A DNA stretch of 64,000 bases from contig NZ_PHSN01000006.1 in the NCBI RefSeq assembly GCF_002871005.1, positions 62,001-126,000 of the forward strand. The letters run 5' to 3'. Below, piece by piece: positions 55,312 to 64,000 of this stretch. Position 1 is the first letter of the stretch; each line of letters starts with the position of its first letter. The notes beneath the pieces are model-generated. The model did no database searches, was not told where the DNA came from, and saw only the letters and a program-made list of their open reading frames with translations. The stretch is from Acidimangrovimonas sediminis. GTDB taxonomy: Bacteria > Pseudomonadota > Alphaproteobacteria > Rhodobacterales > Rhodobacteraceae. The position numbers and the translations under genes were made by a program.

Positions 55312-55917
55312 CTATCCCCGGCGGAGGTAGACATAGAAGGCGCCCTCGCCCCCGTGCTTGCGATGGGCCTGCGTCACCTGCAGGACAACCGTTCCCAGCG
55401 GCGGCATGGCAAGCCATTGCGGCAACTGGTGGCGCAACACGCCTCGGCGCTGCGGGATCGGGCCGGTGCCATCCCCGTCGCGCCCCTTGCCGGTGATCAC
55501 GAGGACCAGCCGCTTGCCATCGGAATGCGCGTTGAGGAGGAAGCGGATCAGTTCGGGATGTGCCTCGGCCAGCGTCATGCCATGCAGGTCGATCCGGCCC
55601 TCGGGCGCCAGCTTGCCGCGATTGAGGCGCAGATAGGCCTTGCGATCCATCCGGACCGGCGCGGACGAAAGCTGTTCGGCGATCGACGGGGCCAGGTCGT
55701 GGCGCAACGGTCCGCTCTTCGACGCCTGTCCCACGCGGAACGGTGGGGCGGGGGCGCGTTCCTTCGGCGAAGGAACGGGGCCCTTGTCCTTTGGTTTATC
55801 CGGAGTCGGGGAGGGGCCTGCCTTGGGGCGCGCCGGGTGCATCGGCGTCGCGCTGCGGGCGACCCGGTTCCAGAGGTCCTCCTCGTCGGGACGCAGGCCG
55901 CGCGGACGCCGGGCCAT
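55312..55917 (-). CDS. Smr-domain protein
   Basis: A 201-residue protein with a disordered basic N-terminal half (AGPSPTPDKPKDKGPVPSPK) and a C-terminal Smr domain (RIDLHGMTLAEAHPELIRFL, then VLVITGKGRDGDG and VLQVTQAHRKHGGEGAFYVYL). Smr domains act as nucleases on DNA or RNA; some rescue stalled ribosomes. Target here unknown. It is 4 bp downstream of mltA on the same strand. Confidence 0.88.
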   Translation of the reverse strand: MARRPRGLRPDEEDLWNRVARSATPMHPARPKAGPSPTPDKPKDKGPVPSPKERAPAPPFRVGQASKSGPLRHDLAPSIAEQLSSAPVRMDRKAYLRLNRGKLAPEGRIDLHGMTLAEAHPELIRFLLNAHSDGKRLVLVITGKGRDGDGTGPIPQRRGVLRHQLPQWLAMPPLGTVVLQVTQAHRKHGGEGAFYVYLRRG

Positions 55918-55921
55918 CGGC

Positions 55922-56962
55922 TCAGCCCCCGTCGGCCATGGCCACCGCGCGGGCGACCGGCATCAGCACCACGATGCGTCCGCCGTCGTGCACGCCGCTG
56001 GCCGCGCGGCCGGCCCCGGCGCCCGAACCGTAGAAGATGTCGGCGCGCTGTGCCCCCTTGATCGCGGTGCCGGTATCCTGCGCCACCATCAGCCGGCGGA
56101 TCGGGTGGCGGCCATGCTTGTCGATCCAGACCGGCGCGCCCAGCGGCACGAAGCGCGGATCGACCGCCAGCGAACGCCCGGCGGTCAGCGGCACCTGCAA
56201 CGCCCCGAGCGGGCCGTGATCATGCGACAGGTCAAGTACGCGGAAAAACACGAAGGACGGGTTGAAGCGCAGGATCTCGCGCCCCTCCTCAGGGTGCTTC
56301 AGCGCCCAGGCGCGGATCCGGGCCGCCGAGGCGCCATGCGATCCGAAGACGCCGCGGCGCTTCAGCTCCTTCCCGATGGAGCGGTAGGGATGCCCGTTCT
56401 TGGCGGCAAAGCCCACCCGCATCACCCGCCCGTCGGTCAGCAGAAGCCGGCCCGAGCCCTGCACCTGCAGGAAGAAGACGTCGACCGGGTTGGACAGCCA
56501 GGCGATCTCCAGCCCGCGGCCCTGAAGGATGTGCCTGTCCTCGATCTCGGCACGGCTGAACCAGCGCCGGCCAGGGATCATCTCGGGCGGTCGGCGGTAG
56601 ATCGGAAACCGGTATTTCGCCGTGCGCACCGCTGAGGCGGTCAGCTCGGGCTCGTAATACCCGGTGAACAGCGCCGTTTTCGGGTTGCCGACGACGACCG
56701 GGCGGAACTGTGTCTCGAAAAAGCTTCTCGCGTCGTCGGGATCGGTCGACCTGGCAGCATCGCAGGCCTCGCCCCAGTCCGGCCCGGGCAGACGCGCGCA
56801 GGTTTCGGCAAAGGCGGCGAGGGCCGGGGCCAGGTCGTCCTTTCCCCAGCCGCGCAATTGCGAGAATTCCAGAACCTGCGTTTTCGCCTCGGCCATCTCC
56901 GCGCTCCCGCTCAGGGCAAGCGCGGCAAGAAGGCCAGCCAGAAGGCCGCGAAACCGCCGCAC
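55922..56962 (-). CDS. mltA: Membrane-bound lytic murein transglycosylase A
   Basis: A 346-residue exported enzyme that cleaves peptidoglycan glycan strands. A signal peptide is visible (FRGLLAGLLAALALSGSAEM), the MltA domain follows (TGYYEPELTAS, FFLQVQGSGRLLLTDGRV) and the 3D domain carries the catalytic Asp region VAQDTGTAIKGAQRADIFYG. Start is GTG at 56962. It is co-oriented with the Tim44-like gene, whose stop lies 6 bp upstream. Confidence 0.93.
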   Translation of the reverse strand: MRRFRGLLAGLLAALALSGSAEMAEAKTQVLEFSQLRGWGKDDLAPALAAFAETCARLPGPDWGEACDAARSTDPDDARSFFETQFRPVVVGNPKTALFTGYYEPELTASAVRTAKYRFPIYRRPPEMIPGRRWFSRAEIEDRHILQGRGLEIAWLSNPVDVFFLQVQGSGRLLLTDGRVMRVGFAAKNGHPYRSIGKELKRRGVFGSHGASAARIRAWALKHPEEGREILRFNPSFVFFRVLDLSHDHGPLGALQVPLTAGRSLAVDPRFVPLGAPVWIDKHGRHPIRRLMVAQDTGTAIKGAQRADIFYGSGAGAGRAASGVHDGGRIVVLMPVARAVAMADGG

Positions 56963-56968
56963 CCCGTC

Positions 56969-57637
56969 CTATTCCCCGGTGGCGACAAGCTGCCAGTTCG
57001 GGTCGGAGGCGCCCAGCTTGCGCCCGAAGGTCCAGACGTCGCGCTGGCGGCGCACGTTCTGCGCGTCGCCCTCGACCACCTCGCCGGCGGCATTCTTCAC
57101 GACCTGGGTCTGTTCAGCCACGAAGCGCACGGTGATCTCGCCGTCCTGGCTATCGCGCTGGAAGGTGGCATCGGTCAGCGCCATCTCGCGAATGCCGATG
57201 AAGTTCGATTCCAGCGTCAGCCCCTGTGCCTTGCGCGCCTCGACCACCTCGCGGAAACTGTCGAGGACCTCGGGCGCGAGGTAGGGCGAGATCTCGTCAA
57301 GCTTGCCCTTCTCGAAAGCCGTCAGGATCATCTCGTAGGCGCCCCGGGCGCCGCGCAGGAATTCGCCCACCGAGAAGCTGGGTTCCACCAGCTTCATCGC
57401 GGCCAGCGCCTTCGCCGCCTCGCTCCCTTCGGGAACATGGTCGGTGATGTCCTGGTCCGGGCCGCCGTCGATCACCTCGAACCCGCGTCGGTTCACCGGG
57501 CGGCTGTCTTCCTCCGCGCTGCGTGGAACGGCCGGCTTCTCATAGCCTTCGCGTGTTCCTAGGATCGCCTTGAGACGCAGGATCAGGAACAGGGCGATCC
57601 CGCCAAGGACGATCAGCTGGATGATGTTGGCGCTCAT
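56969..57637 (-). CDS. timA: Tim44-like membrane protein (TimA)
   Basis: A 222-residue protein with an N-terminal membrane anchor (ANIIQLIVLGGIALFLILRL) and a C-terminal Tim44 domain (GEFLRGARGAYEMILTAFEK, GEITVRFVAEQTQVV, VWTFGRKLGASDPNWQLV). Alphaproteobacterial homologues (TimA) are related to mitochondrial Tim44, and their role in membrane protein handling is only partly known. It is first of a timA-mltA-smr unit and divergent from fxsA. Confidence 0.87.
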   Translation of the reverse strand: MSANIIQLIVLGGIALFLILRLKAILGTREGYEKPAVPRSAEEDSRPVNRRGFEVIDGGPDQDITDHVPEGSEAAKALAAMKLVEPSFSVGEFLRGARGAYEMILTAFEKGKLDEISPYLAPEVLDSFREVVEARKAQGLTLESNFIGIREMALTDATFQRDSQDGEITVRFVAEQTQVVKNAAGEVVEGDAQNVRRQRDVWTFGRKLGASDPNWQLVATGE

Positions 57638-57757
57638 GTGATCCTCTGTCGGCAGCGTCCGGCCGCCGTGGGGGTTGGTATCTGCGGGTTTCGGACCCTA
57701 TGTAGGATGCGTCACCGGCCAAGTCTACCATGCCACCCGCCGATAAGGAAAACCGTC

Positions 57758-58279
57758 ATGTGGCTCTTTGCCCTGTTCATCGTCGTCCCGCTGATCGAGA
57801 TCACCCTGTTCATCAAGATCGGGGGATGGCTGACATTGTGGCCGACACTGGCGATCGTGGTCGGATCTGCCGTGCTGGGAACCTGGCTGGTGCGACAACA
57901 GGGCGCGCAGGCGCTGGCCGATCTGCGCCGCTCCATGCAGGAGCTGACGGACCCGACCGAACCGCTGGCCCATGGGGCGCTGATCCTGCTGGCCGGCGCG
58001 CTGCTGATCACGCCGGGCTTCCTGACCGATACGATCGGGATCCTGTTGCTGATCCCGCCGGTGCGGCGCGCCCTGATGCGCTGGGTTGGTCGACATGCCC
58101 GGGTTCAGCGTGTGCAGATGGGCGGACAGGCGGGCGGGTTCGGCCCGGATTTCGGTCCCGGGCCTCGGCATGGTGCGGGGCCGCGCGATGGCGACGACAC
58201 CGTGATCGACGGCGATTTCACCGAGGTCGACCCATCCAAGAAACCCACGCATCAGCCCTCGGGCTGGACCCGGCACTGA
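57758..58279 (+). CDS. fxsA: FxsA-family membrane protein
   Basis: A 173-residue membrane protein with an N-terminal FxsA domain (LFALFIVVPLIEITLFIKIG, TLWPTLAIVVGSAVLGTWLV, and GALLITPGFLTDTIGILLLI) and a glycine-rich cytoplasmic tail. FxsA in E. coli suppresses phage T7 exclusion by F; the native role is unknown. Start ATG 57758 is chosen at the conserved MWLFALF; longer frames extend into the timA promoter. Confidence 0.88.
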   Translation: MWLFALFIVVPLIEITLFIKIGGWLTLWPTLAIVVGSAVLGTWLVRQQGAQALADLRRSMQELTDPTEPLAHGALILLAGALLITPGFLTDTIGILLLIPPVRRALMRWVGRHARVQRVQMGGQAGGFGPDFGPGPRHGAGPRDGDDTVIDGDFTEVDPSKKPTHQPSGWTRH

Positions 58280-58433
58280 TCGCTGGCGACCAGGGCCACC
58301 CGGTCGCCGCGTTTGGCGGCTTCGGGAGACCAGCTTCGGGAAGCCGGCGCCGCTCTGCCGCGTAGCTTGCGCGATTGAGGCGACGCGCCGGGTCTGCTAG
58401 ACCTCGCCCCGACCATTCCGACAGGAGAGAGAG

Positions 58434-58910
58434 ATGGCCGAGAACGGCGTTGACCCCCAGGCCCAGGAACAGCAGGTCCGCCTGCAGATCCTTGCCCAGT
58501 ATATCCGTGACCTTTCGTTCGAGAACGTCGTCGCGCAGAAAGGCTTTGAAGGCGGAGAGATCACGCCGGACATCCAGGTTCAGGTCAGCCTCGACGCGCG
58601 CAAGCGTCCGGTTGACGACCAGTACGAAGTGGTGATGAAGTTCCAGATCACCTCGAAGAACGAGGAAAACCAGGCCAACCTGTTCCTGCTCGAGGTCGAA
58701 TACGGCGGGATCTTCCTGATCCAGGGCGTGCCCGAGGATCAGCTGCATCCGTTCCTGCTGATCGAATGCCCGCGCCAGCTGTTCCCCTATGTCCGCCGCA
58801 TCGTCGGCGACCTGACGAACGACGGCGGCTTCCCGCAGCTGAACCTCGACAACATCGATTTCGTCGAGCTCTACCGTCAGCAGATGGCCGCGCAGCAGGC
58901 GGAGGCCTGA
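58434..58910 (+). CDS. secB: Export chaperone SecB
   Basis: A 158-residue tetrameric chaperone that holds preproteins unfolded and hands them to SecA. Clear family segments: LAQYIRDLSFENVVAQKGFE near 22-41, IQVQVSLDARKRP, VEYGGIFLIQGVPEDQLHPF and LLIECPRQLFPYVRRIVGDL. Start ATG 58434 has AGGAGAGAG upstream. Convergent with dnaQ, typical placement near the maf-aroE-coaE-dnaQ block. Confidence 0.96.
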   Translation: MAENGVDPQAQEQQVRLQILAQYIRDLSFENVVAQKGFEGGEITPDIQVQVSLDARKRPVDDQYEVVMKFQITSKNEENQANLFLLEVEYGGIFLIQGVPEDQLHPFLLIECPRQLFPYVRRIVGDLTNDGGFPQLNLDNIDFVELYRQQMAAQQAEA

Positions 58911-58935
58911 GGCATAGCAGGCGGGGTTCGCCTCC

Positions 58936-59634
58936 TCAGGCGAACTTCTTCCAGATCGCGCCGTCGCCCAGCTTGTCGACAAAGGCAGCATGGGCGGCGG
59001 CTTCTTCATCGGTGATCCGCGAGGGCAGGGGCGTCGGCCGGAGTTTCGGGCGCCAGGCCTCGGCCGCGGCGCCGGGACCGGCGGTTTCCTGAACCGCGTT
59101 CAGCCCGAAGTCGGGCTGACGTCCACCCACCAGCTCCAGATAAACCTTGGCCAGGATCTCGCTGTCGAGAAGCGCGCCGTGGCCATCCTTTTCGCGCTGC
59201 GAATTGTCGATGCCGAAGCGCCGGCAGAGCGAGTCGAGCGAGTTGCCCGCCCCCGGAAACCGCCGCCGCGCGATCAGCAGCGTGTCGACCGCCTGTTCCA
59301 TGGGGATCGGCGGCAGGTTCAGGCGCCGCAGTTCCGAGTTCAGGAACGGCACGTCGAACCCGGCATTGTGGATCACCAGCTTGGCGTCGCCGATGAATTC
59401 CAGGAACTCGTCCGCGATCTGGGCGAAGACGGGCTTGTCCGACAGGAATTCGGCGCTCAGCCCGTGCACCTGAAAGGCGCCGTCGGGCATGTCGCGCTGC
59501 GGGTTGATGTACTTGTGAAAGGTGCGGCCGGTCGGCAGGTGATTGAGCAGCTCGACACAACCGATCTCGACCATGCGGTCGTCGACCTGGTGGTTGAAGC
59601 CGGTGGTTTCGGTGTCGAGGACGATCTCACGCAT
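58936..59634 (-). CDS. dnaQ: DNA polymerase III epsilon (proofreading) subunit
   Basis: A 232-residue 3'-5' exonuclease of the replicative polymerase. DEDDh motifs: VLDTETTGF with Asp7 and Glu9, VIHNAGFDVPFLNSEL and KDGHGALLDSEIL with the His and last Asp. The C-terminal tail that binds the alpha subunit follows. It overlaps coaE by 8 bp at the end of the maf-aroE-coaE-dnaQ operon. Confidence 0.96.
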   Translation of the reverse strand: MREIVLDTETTGFNHQVDDRMVEIGCVELLNHLPTGRTFHKYINPQRDMPDGAFQVHGLSAEFLSDKPVFAQIADEFLEFIGDAKLVIHNAGFDVPFLNSELRRLNLPPIPMEQAVDTLLIARRRFPGAGNSLDSLCRRFGIDNSQREKDGHGALLDSEILAKVYLELVGGRQPDFGLNAVQETAGPGAAAEAWRPKLRPTPLPSRITDEEAAAHAAFVDKLGDGAIWKKFA

Positions 59635-60232
59635 GCTGGCCGCTCCTGATTTCCGAGATCAGGTCTCGCACGGCTTTCCGGACGGGTTCAAGCCCGGTGG
59701 TTTCGATCACCCAGGTCGCGCGGGCGCGTTTCTCGGCATCGGGCATCTGGCGGGCCAGGATCGTCTCGAACTGGGCCGACGTCATCCTCGGACGCGCAAG
59801 CACCCGTTCGCGCTGCACCTCCGGCGGGGCGGAGACGACGAGAACACCGTCGACCTGACTATCGCCGCCGGTTTCGAACAGGAGCGGAATGTCGAGGACG
59901 ACCAGATCCGCCCCCCCGGCCTCGGCGCGGGCGATGAAATCGGCGCGGTCGGCAGAGACAAGCGGATGGATCGCCGCCTCGATCCGGGGCAGGGCGCCCG
60001 GATCGGCAGCGATCCAGGATTTCAGCGCGCCGCGGTCCACGCCGTCGGGGCCTACCGCCTGGGGATGCATCCCGGCGATCGCCATCGCCCCGGCACCGCC
60101 CGGCGCATAGAGACGGTGTACCGCGGCATCGGCATCCCAGAGCGGGATCGCTTCTTCGACGAAGAAGCGGGCGGTCGTCGACTTGCCCATGCCGATCGAC
60201 CCGGTGAGCCCGAGGCGATAGGCACGGCTCAT
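59627..60232 (-). CDS. coaE: Dephospho-CoA kinase
   Basis: Last enzyme of CoA synthesis, phosphorylating dephospho-CoA. 201 residues with the P-loop LGLTGSIGMGKSTTARFF near 7-24, DADAAVHRLYAPGG, LVVLDIPLLFETGG and RMTSAQFETILARQ. Start ATG 60232 overlaps the aroE stop (ATGA). Confidence 0.95.
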   Translation of the reverse strand: MSRAYRLGLTGSIGMGKSTTARFFVEEAIPLWDADAAVHRLYAPGGAGAMAIAGMHPQAVGPDGVDRGALKSWIAADPGALPRIEAAIHPLVSADRADFIARAEAGGADLVVLDIPLLFETGGDSQVDGVLVVSAPPEVQRERVLARPRMTSAQFETILARQMPDAEKRARATWVIETTGLEPVRKAVRDLISEIRSGQHA

Positions 60233-61068
60233 GCAGAGAGAACGGCGCGGCGGGTTTCGTCGTCGACCGCGGGGCGGGTGCCGAACCAGCGTTCGAACCC
60301 GGGGGCGGCCTGATGCAGCAGCATGCCCAGCCCGTCGACGGTGGTGCAGCCGGCGCGTTCCGCCTCGTTGAGGAAATGCGTGCGCAGCGGGGTATAGACC
60401 AGGTCGTTGACCACGGCCTTGGGGTTCAGCCCGTCGAGCGACAGCTTGAATTCCGCCTTTCCCACCATGCCGAGCGAGGTGGTGTTCACCACCGTCATGC
60501 AATCCTCGAGCATGTTGCCGGCCTGCACCCATTCATGCACGCTGATCTTGGCGCCGAAATCCGACCGCAGCGCCTCGGCGCGGGCTCGGGTTCGGTTGGC
60601 GACGCGGATCTCGGGCACGCCCATCTCGATCAGCGCGGCGATCACCGCGCGGGCGGCACCACCGGCACCCAGCACCGCGGCAGGGCCCGAGGCGGGCGCC
60701 CACATCGGCGCGTTCTGCCGCAAGTTCGCGACAAATCCCGATCCGTCAGTATTGTCGGCATAGATCTTGCCATCGCTGCGGAAGGTCAGGGTGTTTGCCG
60801 CGCCGATCAACGCCGCGCGGTCGGTAACGCTGTCGGCAAGCTTCAGTACGCTTTCCTTGTGCGGGATCGTGACATTGAGGCCCACGAAGCCCAGCTTCGG
60901 CAGGACCTGAAGCGCCTCGGCCAGGTCAGCCTGGGCAATGTCCATCGGGATATAGGCGCCCTTGATGCCGTAGCGCTGCAGCCAATAGCCGTGCAGGAAG
61001 GGGGATCGGCTGTGCGCCACGGGCGAGCCGATGACACCGGCCAGCGGGATCCGTTCGTGTTCCGTCAT
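60229..61068 (-). CDS. aroE: Shikimate dehydrogenase
   Basis: Reduces 3-dehydroshikimate in aromatic amino-acid synthesis. 279 residues with [20 protein letters not shown] near 14-33 (substrate Ser pair), [14 protein letters not shown] with the catalytic Lys, [13 protein letters not shown], and NADP-binding [15 protein letters not shown] with [10 protein letters not shown]. It overlaps both coaE and maf by 4 bp. Confidence 0.96.
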   Translation of the reverse strand: MTEHERIPLAGVIGSPVAHSRSPFLHGYWLQRYGIKGAYIPMDIAQADLAEALQVLPKLGFVGLNVTIPHKESVLKLADSVTDRAALIGAANTLTFRSDGKIYADNTDGSGFVANLRQNAPMWAPASGPAAVLGAGGAARAVIAALIEMGVPEIRVANRTRARAEALRSDFGAKISVHEWVQAGNMLEDCMTVVNTTSLGMVGKAEFKLSLDGLNPKAVVNDLVYTPLRTHFLNEAERAGCTTVDGLGMLLHQAAPGFERWFGTRPAVDDETRRAVLSA

Positions 61069-61661
61069 GCGGCGATCGCCCCTCTTTGTCCCAGGTATGC
61101 AAGCAGTTCGACCAGCGGCAGACCCAGGACCGTGAAATAATCGCCGTCGATGCGGGAAAAGAGCCGCACCCCTTCCTCCTCAAGCTTGTAGGCGCCGACG
61201 GACTCGCCGATGCCGGGCCAGTTCCGCGCCAGATACTCTTCGAGATACGCGTCGGAGAAGTCACGCATGACCAGCCGAACCACACCCACATGCCGCCAGA
61301 CCGGGCGGCCCGCCTCGTATAGCACGGCCGCGGAGAGGAGCGCATGACGCTGGCCGCGAAGCGCGCGCAACTGTGCCCGTGCTGCATCAAGGCTTTCGGG
61401 TTTCGACAGGACCGCACCGCCGAGGTCGAGCACCTGGTCGCAGCCGATGACCAGCGCGCCGGGTATCTTGTCCGATCCCTTGCGCGCTTTCATCTCTGCC
61501 AGCGTGTCCGCAACGTCGCGGGGCTTGGCGCCCTCGGCCTCAAGGCCTGCGCGGATCGCCTCTTCGTCGATGCGGACCGGCGCGGTGTCGATCGTGACAC
61601 CGGCGTTGCGCAGAAGATCGGCCCGGATCCGCGAGCCGGAAGCAAGAACGATCTGGGTCAT
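61065..61661 (-). CDS. maf: Maf-family nucleotide pyrophosphatase
   Basis: A 198-residue Maf/YceF-type hydrolase of modified or damaged nucleotides. Motifs: [19 protein letters not shown] at 4-22, [20 protein letters not shown] with the catalytic Asp, [20 protein letters not shown] and the C-terminal [18 protein letters not shown]. Start ATG 61661; the upstream in-frame ATG at 61727 lies in the replication-origin candidate and adds residues not found in the family. First gene of the operon, read away from that region. Confidence 0.94.
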   Translation of the reverse strand: MTQIVLASGSRIRADLLRNAGVTIDTAPVRIDEEAIRAGLEAEGAKPRDVADTLAEMKARKGSDKIPGALVIGCDQVLDLGGAVLSKPESLDAARAQLRALRGQRHALLSAAVLYEAGRPVWRHVGVVRLVMRDFSDAYLEEYLARNWPGIGESVGAYKLEEEGVRLFSRIDGDYFTVLGLPLVELLAYLGQRGAIAA

Positions 61662-61806
61662 GGGGCGGGCGTCCGGGGCACGTGAGGCAAGTGGGGGCAA
61701 GGCTGTGGATGATCTGCGGGACAGCATGAGAATGAATTGGGGGCAACCACCCCCGCCGCGAGTTTCTCGGGCCGCTCCGCCGGGTTGTCAAGATTTCCCG
61801 GCCTAC

Positions 61807-61815
61807 TTATCCACC
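61807..61815 (+). promoter_or_regulatory. Near-consensus DnaA box
   Basis: TTATCCACC, one mismatch from consensus, same orientation as the perfect box. Confidence 0.55.
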
Positions 61816-61972
61816 CGTGGACAGGCGTTCAGGCAGGCTGTGGATGTCCGGCGTATCTCCTCTCTGACGGAATTTCATGCACATGTATTTTGACATATGT
61901 CAAGACTTCAAAGCACTGATAATAAATAATTATTTATGATTCTTGTCACAGAGACACAAGTTTCTCCCAGAC

Positions 61973-61981
61973 TTATCCACA
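61973..61981 (+). promoter_or_regulatory. Perfect DnaA box
   Basis: TTATCCACA, exact consensus, 33 bp past the AT-rich stretch at 61918-61940. Confidence 0.75.
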
Positions 61982-62152
61982 TGGTCGGAAGTTGTGGAGA
62001 AATCCGTGAGTTCCCTGGGCAATCCCGATATCCACCGGCCCTAAATCATCATCATCTTTCCTCTTTTATTTTCTTTATTTATTAGGAGGCCCATCCCCGG
62101 GCTGAGGACAAACCCCCGAACCGGGGAAACGAACCGCAAGGGGGGCCGAAAG

Positions 62153-62629
62153 ATGATCGAGACGGTGCAGGATTTCCTGGCAAGCTGGTACCCGTGGATC
62201 AAGGCGCTGCACATCGTTGCCGTGATCACCTGGATGGCCGGGATCTTCTATCTTCCGCGGCTGTTCGTGTACCACGTCGAGGGCTACCAGAAGCGCGGGG
62301 TCGAGGCGGGTTCTGAAACGGACCTGATGTTCCAGCATCAGGAACGGCTGCTGTTGCGGGCGATCATGAACCCCTCGATGATCGCGGTCTGGATCTTCGG
62401 CCTTTGCCTCGTCTTCACGCCAGGGATCGTGGTCTGGTCCACGCTGTGGCCCTGGACCAAGGCGGCGGGCGTTCTGGCGATGACGTGGTATCACCACTGG
62501 CTGGGGAAACGTCGCAAGGACTTCGTCAAAGGCACGAACCGTTTCACGGGGCGCCAGTACCGGATGATGAACGAGGTGCCGACCGTGGTTCTTCTGGTGA
62601 TCGTCTTCTCGGTCGTGCTGAAGTTCTGA
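62153..62629 (+). CDS. hemJ: Protoporphyrinogen oxidase HemJ
   Basis: A 158-residue four-helix membrane protein that oxidises protoporphyrinogen IX, an alternative to HemY/HemG oxidases. Conserved stretches: WIKALHIVAVITWMAGIFYL with the heme-ligand His near 22, RLFVYHVEG, MTWYHHWLGKRRKDF with conserved His/Lys residues, and YRMMNEVPTVVLL. It starts after the origin candidate and is followed by rho. Taken with hemD and hemY elsewhere in the window, it shows an aerobic heme pathway. Confidence 0.93.
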   Translation: MIETVQDFLASWYPWIKALHIVAVITWMAGIFYLPRLFVYHVEGYQKRGVEAGSETDLMFQHQERLLLRAIMNPSMIAVWIFGLCLVFTPGIVVWSTLWPWTKAAGVLAMTWYHHWLGKRRKDFVKGTNRFTGRQYRMMNEVPTVVLLVIVFSVVLKF

Positions 62630-62774
62630 GCGGCCGGTAGCCGCCTTGCGTTGACTTTTGCGGTCAAGACCTATATCGGGCGAAACCAACGGGGCCGTCC
62701 GGCCCGGGGACCTTCCCATCATTGACGCCAGCGCCGCTCACCTGCGGCCCGCGAAAACGCACGTGTGACCTTCC

Positions 62775-64000
62775 ATGACCGCAGATATCGCCGACACTGT
62801 TGAACATCTGAACCTGTCCGACCTCAAGGCGCAAAGCCCGGCCGACCTTCTTGCCATGGCCGAGGAGCTTGAGATCGAGAACGCGCCTTCCATGCGCAAG
62901 GGCGAGATGATGTTCTCGATCCTGAAGGAGCGGGCGGAAGAGGGCTGGGAAGTCGGCGGCGATGGTGTGCTGGAGGTACTGCAGGACGGTTTCGGCTTCC
63001 TGCGCTCGCCCGAGGCGAACTATCTGCCGGGCCCGGATGACATCTACGTCTCGCCCGACATGATCCGGCAATTCAGCTTGCGCACTGGTGACACGATCGA
63101 GGGGGTCATGCAGGCCCCGCGCGAGAATGAGCGTTACTTCGCGCTGACCAAGGTCACGCGGATCAACTTTACCGATCCCGAGAAGGCGCGGCACAAGGTT
63201 CACTTTGACAACCTGACGCCGCTCTACCCGGACGAGCGGCTGAAGATGGAGATCGAGGATCCGACGATCCGCGATCGCTCGGCCCGGATCATCGACCTGG
63301 TGGCGCCGATCGGGAAGGGGCAGCGCGCCCTGATCTCGGCCCCGCCGCGGACGGGTAAGACGGTGCTGCTGCAGAACATCGCCCGCTCGATCGAGGTGAA
63401 TCACCCGGAATGCTACCTGATCGTGCTGCTGATCGACGAACGGCCGGAAGAGGTGACCGACATGCAGCGCTCGGTGAAGGGTGAGGTGATCTCCTCGACC
63501 TTCGACGAACCGGCGACGCGGCACGTGGCGGTTTCGGAAATGGTCATCGAAAAGGCCAAGCGGTTGGTGGAACACAAGCGCGACGTGGTGATCCTGCTCG
63601 ACTCGATCACCCGTCTGGGCCGCGCGTTCAACACGGTGGTGCCGTCCTCGGGCAAGGTGCTGACCGGCGGTGTCGATGCCAACGCCCTTCAGCGGCCGAA
63701 GCGGTTCTTCGGCGCCGCGCGGAACATCGAGGAGGGCGGTTCGCTGACCATCATCGCGACCGCGCTGATCGAGACCGGCAGCCGGATGGACGAAGTGATC
63801 TTCGAAGAATTCAAGGGCACCGGCAACTCGGAGATCATCCTTGACCGCAAGGTGGCGGACAAGCGGGTCTTCCCGGCGATGGACATCCTCAAGTCCGGCA
63901 CGCGGAAAGAGGACATGCTGGTCGACAAGGCGGATCTGCAGAAGACCTACGTCCTGCGCCGCATCCTGAACCCGATGGGCACGACGGATGCGATCGAGTT
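62775..64000 (+). CDS. rho: Transcription termination factor Rho (3' end cut by window edge)
   Basis: Hexameric RNA helicase that terminates transcription. 408 codons are present of about 423 usual. RNA-binding N-terminal domain: [21 protein letters not shown]-loop: [20 protein letters not shown]; Walker B region: [16 protein letters not shown]; then [20 protein letters not shown] and ELDRK-like [19 protein letters not shown]. Start ATG 62775. It follows hemJ after 145 bp. Confidence 0.96.
   Translation, partial: MTADIADTVEHLNLSDLKAQSPADLLAMAEELEIENAPSMRKGEMMFSILKERAEEGWEVGGDGVLEVLQDGFGFLRSPEANYLPGPDDIYVSPDMIRQFSLRTGDTIEGVMQAPRENERYFALTKVTRINFTDPEKARHKVHFDNLTPLYPDERLKMEIEDPTIRDRSARIIDLVAPIGKGQRALISAPPRTGKTVLLQNIARSIEVNHPECYLIVLLIDERPEEVTDMQRSVKGEVISSTFDEPATRHVAVSEMVIEKAKRLVEHKRDVVILLDSITRLGRAFNTVVPSSGKVLTGGVDANALQRPKRFFGAARNIEEGGSLTIIATALIETGSRMDEVIFEEFKGTGNSEIILDRKVADKRVFPAMDILKSGTRKEDMLVDKADLQKTYVLRRILNPMGTTDAIE

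Larger units (their letters stand above)
61662..62152. other. oriC: Candidate chromosomal replication origin (oriC)
   Basis: A 491-bp gene-free segment between divergent maf and hemJ. It holds one perfect DnaA box, TTATCCACA (61973-61981), one-mismatch boxes TTATCCACC (61807-61815), TGTGGATGA (61704-61712) and TGTGGAGAA (61993-62001), a weaker TGTGGATGT (61839-61847), and two strongly AT-rich stretches in otherwise GC-rich DNA (61918-61940 and about 62041-62085). In Caulobacter and many alphaproteobacteria the origin lies beside the maf-aroE-coaE-dnaQ block and the hem-rho genes, the same context as here. Confidence 0.75.

Overview
The window is high-GC DNA from an alphaproteobacterium, almost certainly a Rhodobacteraceae (Rhodobacterales) member. 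The regB / senC-regA-hvrA redox locus, the tsaE-amgK-murU-addB-addA-trxA run, the hslVU pair and the maf-aroE-coaE-dnaQ block opposite hemJ-rho are all arranged as in that group. Most of it is chromosomal core; two catabolic gene clusters and one integrated element are accessory.

Region 1 (1-6250) is an oxalate catabolism cluster: oxalyl-CoA decarboxylase (oxc, cut by the left edge), a GntR/FCD regulator, formyl-CoA transferase (frc), a single-PAS protein and a divergent OxlT-type oxalate:formate antiporter. Three copies of the palindrome TGGCAT(A/G)CCA sit before oxc, before the PAS/frc operon and before oxlT, so one regulator probably controls the set. Region 2 (6270-13875) encodes the oxidative D-galacturonate route: TRAP uptake (dctP, a dctQ with an in-frame stop, dctM), uronate dehydrogenase, galactarolactone isomerase, galactarolactone cycloisomerase and KDG dehydratase, with a second GntR regulator and two candidate operators. 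A secreted c-type cytochrome follows.

Region 3 (15157-28758) is a 13.6-kb integrative element and the most unusual part. It sits in the anticodon loop of a tRNA-Thr(CGT) gene and leaves the two halves at its ends, with an 11-bp shared core. It does not rebuild the gene. Instead it carries its own complete tRNA-Thr(CGT), identical to the deduced host tRNA except for three compensatory base-pair swaps, one of them in the integrase-target arm. The element also holds a SocAB-like toxin-antitoxin pair, HNH and GIY-YIG endonucleases, a packaging module (small terminase, large terminase split into ATPase and nuclease frames, portal), an AlpA-like regulator, a Trp-rich unknown protein, a tyrosine integrase and an 800-bp non-coding region with five inverted repeats. 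No capsid, tail or lysis genes are recognisable, which fits a phage satellite or a heavily reduced prophage.

Region 4 (28884-61661) is core: hemY-mitofilin-like-hemD, tsaD-gpsA, ahcY, hvrA-regA-senC divergent from regB, a PAS protein, tsaE-amgK-murU-addBA, trxA, hslVU, a lipoprotein hydrolase, Smr, mltA, a Tim44-like protein, fxsA, secB, dnaQ-coaE-aroE-maf. Region 5 (61662-64000) is a non-coding, DnaA-box-bearing, AT-rich segment between maf and hemJ-rho, the best candidate in the window for the chromosomal replication origin. Rho runs off the right edge.
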